Below the pieces are notes generated by a model. That model saw only the letters and a list, made by a program, of their open reading frames with translations, made no database searches and was not told the origin of the DNA. A stretch of DNA of 26,160 nucleotides from CAZJRB01 sp964547995 (GTDB lineage: Bacteria; Planctomycetota; Planctomycetia; Pirellulales; Thermoguttaceae). The stretch covers positions 1 to 26,160 of the forward strand of contig CAZJRB010000109.1 in assembly GCA_964547995.1 (NCBI GenBank), read 5' to 3'. Shown piece by piece: positions 23,443-26,160 of this stretch (its first letter is position 1; every line of letters starts with the position of its first letter). Both the position numbers and the translations under genes were made by a program.

Positions 23443-26160
23443 ATGGCTGTCACCACGGCTGACGAATTTCTCGATTTGCTGGTAAACAGCGGCCTGCTGA
23501 ACCCGGAGCAGGTGGACGAAGCTCGGGCCGCCGCAGAAAAAAGCGGCGATGCCAAAGAACTGGCAAAGCGGCTCGTCCGGGCCGAAACGATTACCGACTG
23601 GCAGGCAGCACAAATATTAGTCGGCCGGAGCACCTTCTTCCTCGGCAAGTACAAGCTGATCGAACTGCTGGGCCGCGGCGGCATGGGCAGCGTCTTCCTT
23701 GCCCGACACACCACGATGGACCGCCGCGTGGCCCTGAAAACCATCTCGCGAAAGGTCAGCAAGGAACCCAAGGCCCTCGAACGGTTCCTCGACGAGGCCC
23801 GCGCGGTCGCCGCGCTCGACCACCCCAACATCGTTCAGGCGTACAGCGTCGACGAGGAAGACGAACGGTTTTACCTCGTCATGGAATTCATTGACGGGCA
23901 GGACCTCGAGCAAATCGTCCAGTCGCAAGGGCCGCTCGAGCCCGGTCTGGCCGCCGAATACATCTGCCAGGCGGCCGAAGGATTGGAACACGGCCACAGC
24001 CGGAACATGATTCATTGCGACATCAAGCCGTCGAACCTCCTGCTGAATCAAAAGGGCGTGGTGAAAATCGTCGATATGGGCCTGGCACAACTGCAAGACC
24101 CCGGCGAAGCACGCAGTAAAGATCAAGACAAGGATCAGGTCCTCGGCTCGGTCGATTTCCTCGCCCCGGAACAGGCCCTGGGAAGCAAGGATTTCGACCA
24201 TCGCGCCGACATCTACTCGCTCGGCTGCACGTTCTATTACCTCCTGACCGGCCAACCGCCGTTTCCCGGGGGAATGCTGCACGAAAAGCTGATGAAGCAC
24301 CAGGCGATGCAGCCGGAGAAAATCGGCAAGCTCCGATCCGGCGTACCAGGAAAGCTGGTCAAGGTCTGTGAAAAAATGATGGCCAAGAAGCCGGACGAGC
24401 GGTATCAGTCGGCGGAGGAGGCGGGCAAGGCCTTGGCGAAGTTCCGGACGCCCAAGCTCAGGGCGGAGCCGGCGCGGCTGAAAAGGGCGACGGCGATCTC
24501 GGAAACCGACGACGGGGTAGAGTCGCCCACCGCCGCCGCCGGAGAAACCAGGACGCGAAGACCGGAAGCTCGCAGACGTGAGGCGGCGGCAGCGGCAGCA
24601 GGCCCGGCTCTCCCCTCCGTTCAGGCCGATGCAGACAGCGCCGCAGGCAAGAGATATGCCACCAGAAGGAAGTCCAAGTCCTCGCAGCAGATGATCATTG
24701 CCGGCGCAGTCGGGGTGGGTGTGCTCGTCCTGATTGCGCTGATTTGGTTTCTGGCCGGCCCCCCGGATACGCCGGCGGTGAAGAACGGTCCGGACCAACC
24801 GCCCCCGTTTGGCGGGACTGGGGGCAGTGAACAACCGGGCGGTATTGATGGCCCCGGACAAGCGGGGGACCCCAACGTGCTGCCGCCGGAATCACACGGT
24901 CCCTTGGTCACCCCCTCGGCGTCGTTCTGCTCCTCAAAGGACTCGCTGAAGGCGCTCAGCGACAGCGAGGAACCGAATAACTCGGCCGACGGCTCGGTCC
25001 CGAAGCTGACCTTCTGGGACCACAAGGGAACCACCGAGTGGGTCCAGTACGATTTCAAAGAGCCGACGACCGTCTCCAGCAGCGAGGTCTACTGGTTCGA
25101 CGATAACGGCGGGTGCCGGGTGCCGAGATCGCAACGCGTGTTATACAAAGATGAAAAGGATCATGCGTGGGTACCCGTCATCAACGCCAGCGGGTACGGC
25201 GTCGAGAAGAACAGGTACAACAAGACGACGTTCGAGCCGGTCGAAACGAGCGGACTGCGGTTGTACGTCGCCCTGCAACCGGGGTTTTCCGGCGGCATAA
25301 TCGAGTGGAAGATCAACGGGCAAACACAGATCATCGAGAGACTCGGGGAAATCGAGTCGGAGAAGCCGCCGCCGGACATGAACCCCAATCCTCTGGGAAT
25401 TCAGCTCGGCGAGTGGTACACCACCGGCCCGTTGCCGGCGGAGAATCTACAGCAGGTCTTCTTCCCCGAGCGGGGCGTCGATCTCGCGGCCAAAGGCGCG
25501 GACGGCAAGCCCCTATGGCACAAAATGTCCGACGCCTTTGACGGAGTCCCTATGGGCCTGCCGGGAGGGGACAAGAAAACAACTTATCTCTTCCGGAAGA
25601 TTAGAGCCAGGCAGCCGATCACCTTGCCCGCCGGGTTTGGAAGCGACGACGGGTTGAAAGTCTGGTTCAACGGTGCGGAACTCCATTCGATTGACCACCC
25701 ACGCTGTGTAACGCCCAACAGCGAGCGATCCAATCTGCAACTGAAGCAGGGCGATAACGAATTGCTGATGAAAATCCACAACCGTCAGCGGATCTACGCG
25801 TACTTCTTCGAGGCAAACCTGCGAGGGGCGCGGGTACACAAGCCGACTCCGGGCGAGAAACCGGTCGCCAAACCGGGCGAGAAACCGGTCGCCAAACCGG
25901 GCGCCAAACCGGGCGAGAAACCGCCCCCCAAACCGCCCGTCGCCGAACCGCCCGACATCGACCCCGCCAACCTCGTTATCCTCAACATGGAGGAAACCGG
26001 CGACAAGCTGCTCGACCAATCGGGCCACAAGCATCACGGCGCCGCGCGGGGAGGAGTCCGCTACGCCCAGCCGGGGAAACACGGCAAGGCCCTGGGGTTC
26101 GCCGGCGGCCACCTCATCCTCGAAGGGTCCGGCGCCTTAAAACATAATACCGACTTCACC
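23443..26160 (+). CDS. Hanks-type Ser/Thr protein kinase with extracytoplasmic discoidin-like and LamG-like modules (partial)
   Basis: Open from ATG 23443 (AGGTG 5 nt upstream) to the window edge: 906 codons with no stop, C-terminus missing. Residues 1-65 are a helical N-terminal region often preceding planctomycete kinases. The kinase domain (about 70-335) has GRGGMGSVF (78-85), K99 in VALK, HCDIKPSN (191-198), DMG (211-213) in place of DFG, and APE (241-243). HCD replaces HRD, so it is a non-RD kinase. After a Pro/Ala-rich linker a membrane helix lies at about 417-438. Outside it are an F5/8C-discoidin-like module (about 485-640), a planctomycete PA14/PSD-like region, a KPGEKPVA repeat stretch, and the start of a LamG-like domain (LLDQSGHKHHG). 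An extracellular ligand-sensing kinase is inferred. Confidence 0.9.
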   Translation, partial: MAVTTADEFLDLLVNSGLLNPEQVDEARAAAEKSGDAKELAKRLVRAETITDWQAAQILVGRSTFFLGKYKLIELLGRGGMGSVFLARHTTMDRRVALKTISRKVSKEPKALERFLDEARAVAALDHPNIVQAYSVDEEDERFYLVMEFIDGQDLEQIVQSQGPLEPGLAAEYICQAAEGLEHGHSRNMIHCDIKPSNLLLNQKGVVKIVDMGLAQLQDPGEARSKDQDKDQVLGSVDFLAPEQALGSKDFDHRADIYSLGCTFYYLLTGQPPFPGGMLHEKLMKHQAMQPEKIGKLRSGVPGKLVKVCEKMMAKKPDERYQSAEEAGKALAKFRTPKLRAEPARLKRATAISETDDGVESPTAAAGETRTRRPEARRREAAAAAAGPALPSVQADADSAAGKRYATRRKSKSSQQMIIAGAVGVGVLVLIALIWFLAGPPDTPAVKNGPDQPPPFGGTGGSEQPGGIDGPGQAGDPNVLPPESHGPLVTPSASFCSSKDSLKALSDSEEPNNSADGSVPKLTFWDHKGTTEWVQYDFKEPTTVSSSEVYWFDDNGGCRVPRSQRVLYKDEKDHAWVPVINASGYGVEKNRYNKTTFEPVETSGLRLYVALQPGFSGGIIEWKINGQTQIIERLGEIESEKPPPDMNPNPLGIQLGEWYTTGPLPAENLQQVFFPERGVDLAAKGADGKPLWHKMSDAFDGVPMGLPGGDKKTTYLFRKIRARQPITLPAGFGSDDGLKVWFNGAELHSIDHPRCVTPNSERSNLQLKQGDNELLMKIHNRQRIYAYFFEANLRGARVHKPTPGEKPVAKPGEKPVAKPGAKPGEKPPPKPPVAEPPDIDPANLVILNMEETGDKLLDQSGHKHHGAARGGVRYAQPGKHGKALGFAGGHLILEGSGALKHNTDFT
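25849..25944 (+). repeat. In-frame 24-bp tandem repeat in the kinase gene
   Basis: The unit CCGGGCGAGAAACCGGTCGC plus CAAA encodes PGEKPVAK. It is repeated twice exactly, followed by degenerate units (PGAK, PGEKPPPKPP). It forms a Pro/Lys hinge between the PA14/PSD-like and LamG-like regions and is likely length-variable among strains. Confidence 0.85.

Overview
The window looks like a planctomycete chromosome, most plausibly from the Pirellulales or a related lineage. It is GC-rich. It carries a secreted protein with the planctomycete LEPRxLLS-type N-terminal motif (LEPLEDRTLLS), a DUF1570 protein, a large Hanks-type kinase with planctomycete-style extracytoplasmic modules, a divergently transcribed degenerate-J-domain membrane protein, and a short Lys/Ala-rich histone-H1-like protein. 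An lpxB gene indicates a lipid A pathway. The lineage is inferred from protein families, not from a marker-gene alignment.

Layout, left to right. (1) 1-1346 (-): N-terminal part of a LEPR/golvesin-type surface protein that runs off the left edge. (2) 1347-1993: repeat-rich spacer with three inverted repeats. (3) 1994-3391 (-): DUF1570 putative metallopeptidase. (4) 3626-5710 (+): trpB-trpA. (5) 5711-6110: spacer with a dispersed repeat, a good promoter and two leader hairpins. (6) 6111-8576 (+): a fused NuoJ-NuoK gene followed by nuoN, with no nuoL or nuoM. (7) 8577-8774: palindromic repeats. (8) 8775-10584 (+): a PAS/AAA+/Fis-HTH regulator with degraded ATPase motifs, followed directly by a small unrecognised protein. 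(9) 10731-11813 (+): Mrp/ApbC Fe-S carrier, with a hairpin terminator. (10) 11929-14509 (-): the 46-residue Lys-rich protein (own promoter), an M50 site-2 protease homologue, and lpxB. (11) 14634-15680 (+): BASS/SBF transporter, converging on (12) 15677-18990 (-): both subunits of an ATP-citrate-lyase-type enzyme. (13) 19214-20919 (-): HSL-family esterase and a secreted TlpA-like thioredoxin. (14) 20940-23207 (-): J-like/TM/C-terminal carbohydrate-associated module protein. (15) 23443-26160 (+): Ser/Thr kinase running off the right edge.

Most genes are housekeeping or lineage-typical. The least ordinary features are as follows. Several families of dispersed palindromic repeats sit exactly at gene ends. 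They supply the stop codons of the DUF1570 gene, nuoN, the transporter and aclA, and they extend the LpxB C-terminus. There is also a NuoJ-NuoK fusion paired with NuoN alone, a transcription-activator homologue that has lost Walker A, Walker B, GAFTGA and sensor II residues, and a very short Lys-rich protein with a GCGC tail and its own promoter. No transposase, CRISPR array, tRNA or rRNA was seen.
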